Notes under the pieces: model-generated
Told to the model about the DNA's origin: nothing
Databases searched by the model: none
Seen by the model: the letters and a program-made list of their open reading frames with translations, nothing else
Translations under genes and position numbers: made by a program
Assembly (NCBI GenBank): GCA_025345505.1
Contig: JANVCC010000021.1
Span: 26,721,253 to 26,785,252 of the forward strand
Length of the DNA stretch: 64,000 bases
Source of the DNA: Todiramphus chloris collaris
Lineage: Eukaryota > Chordata > Aves > Coraciiformes > Alcedinidae
Direction: 5' to 3'
In this document: one piece after another, positions 63,346-64,000 of the stretch
How the letters are laid out: each line of letters begins with the position of its first letter
Position numbering within the stretch: position 1 is the stretch's first letter

Positions 63346-64000
63346 ATGTTTGCTTCTAGGGACCAGCTCACTTTTTTTTTTTTTTTTTCCTTAATATAAA
63401 CATCTGAAAGGAGTCCAAAGAATGAGTCTAAGGGTGTTAATTTGAAAGGTGACTATCAGACCCAGAAGTCAAAGGACGGATAAGATGAAATCCAAACACA
63501 AACTTCCTCTGCTTACATTTTTTTCTTTTCCTGGATATGTATGGCTTGTCTAACTAGACTGTATAACCTCCTCAGGAAGGGAAGTTTTTTCTTGGGATTT
63601 TGTAAAAAAATGTATCTGCCATAATGGGCCAAAGGGATTTTAGTTAAGCTTTCTTGAGGAAGCCAGACTGATAACATTTTCTGCAGAATGTCTTCATACG
63701 TAATCAGTCATATTATGAATTGTTGCAGAGATGGCAGGATGGGGAGGGAGAAACTAATTTTTGAGCAAGGGATTATTCACAGATCTTGAGCACAGTTTTG
63801 ATGCAGAAGCTTTGAAATGTCCATGTGAAGCCTTCTATGGGTTTCCCTGCACAATCCCAGTAAGACTTTCCCATGCACAATCTATTTGCACAGAGCCGAA
63901 GTCTGGGTTGCATAAACGTAAATGTAGAGTAACTTAAGAAAATGAGATTTGATGACAAAGCTTTGGAATCTGGATGTGGCATATGCAGCATATTATTTGT

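Larger units (their letters stand above)
53508..64000. other. AT-rich noncoding interval to the right edge
   Basis: No gene is supported. Listed separately: candidate blocks 58480-58800 and 62680-62970, the direct/inverted cluster and core at 60921-61005, A16 at 62623-62638, the inverted module 62973-63050 and a MIR-like piece at 63235-63345. T17 is at 63372-63388. GTATATAC occurs twice around TGTA at 58784-58803. The segment 59860-60060 has repeat-free AT-rich texture like the candidate blocks. Confidence 0.5.

Noticed and set aside
1-64000. CRISPR arrays, operons, bacterial signals, rRNA
   Set aside because: No regularly spaced repeats, ribosome-binding sites or rRNA segments were seen; the sequence is clearly vertebrate nuclear DNA.

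Overview
This is AT-rich vertebrate nuclear DNA, almost certainly from a bird. The main support is seven copies or fragments of the CR1 LINE, with the typical CR1 3' end (a run near TTCCAACCC followed by ATTCTATGATTCTAT-like octamers). One LTR of a type I know from avian endogenous retroviruses adds to this. No host protein-coding exon, rRNA, tRNA or CRISPR array could be supported. The short open frames outside repeats look like chance. The window reads as a gene desert or the inside of a very large intron.

Layout. 1-2402: the 3' part of a long CR1 (end of the endonuclease domain, reverse transcriptase, C-terminal region, 3' tail) on the plus strand, frame-broken and running off the left edge. 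Shorter CR1 3' fragments lie at 9212-9806 (-), 15482-16163 (+), 26455-26648 (-), 34034-34220 (+), 39636-39829 (+) and 42895-43136 (-). A solo LTR occupies about 20208-21055 with TG...CA ends and an imperfect 5-bp target duplication. Much older relics sit between these: a MIR-like SINE piece at 3205-3310, L2-like 3' ends at 32101-32195, 37195-37285 and 37440-37505, and an L1-superfamily (L1/Tx1) reverse-transcriptase relic at about 47345-47790 (-). Several decayed short inverted-repeat modules also occur, best seen at 62973-63050.

The rest is apparently single-copy sequence with simple repeats, including a G24 run, a (GAGAG)9 tract and a (TGATA)6 tract. Several stretches have the texture of conserved noncoding regulatory DNA: clustered TAATTA/ATTA homeodomain-type cores, few homopolymers and no repeat homology. 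The best are 11990-12620, 30490-30980, 41340-41660, 58480-58800 and 62680-62970. That texture is only a hint, because conservation cannot be measured from one sequence.

No new gene system or operon-like arrangement was found. The most unusual items are the L1-superfamily relic in a CR1-dominated genome, the decayed inverted-repeat family, and the candidate regulatory blocks.
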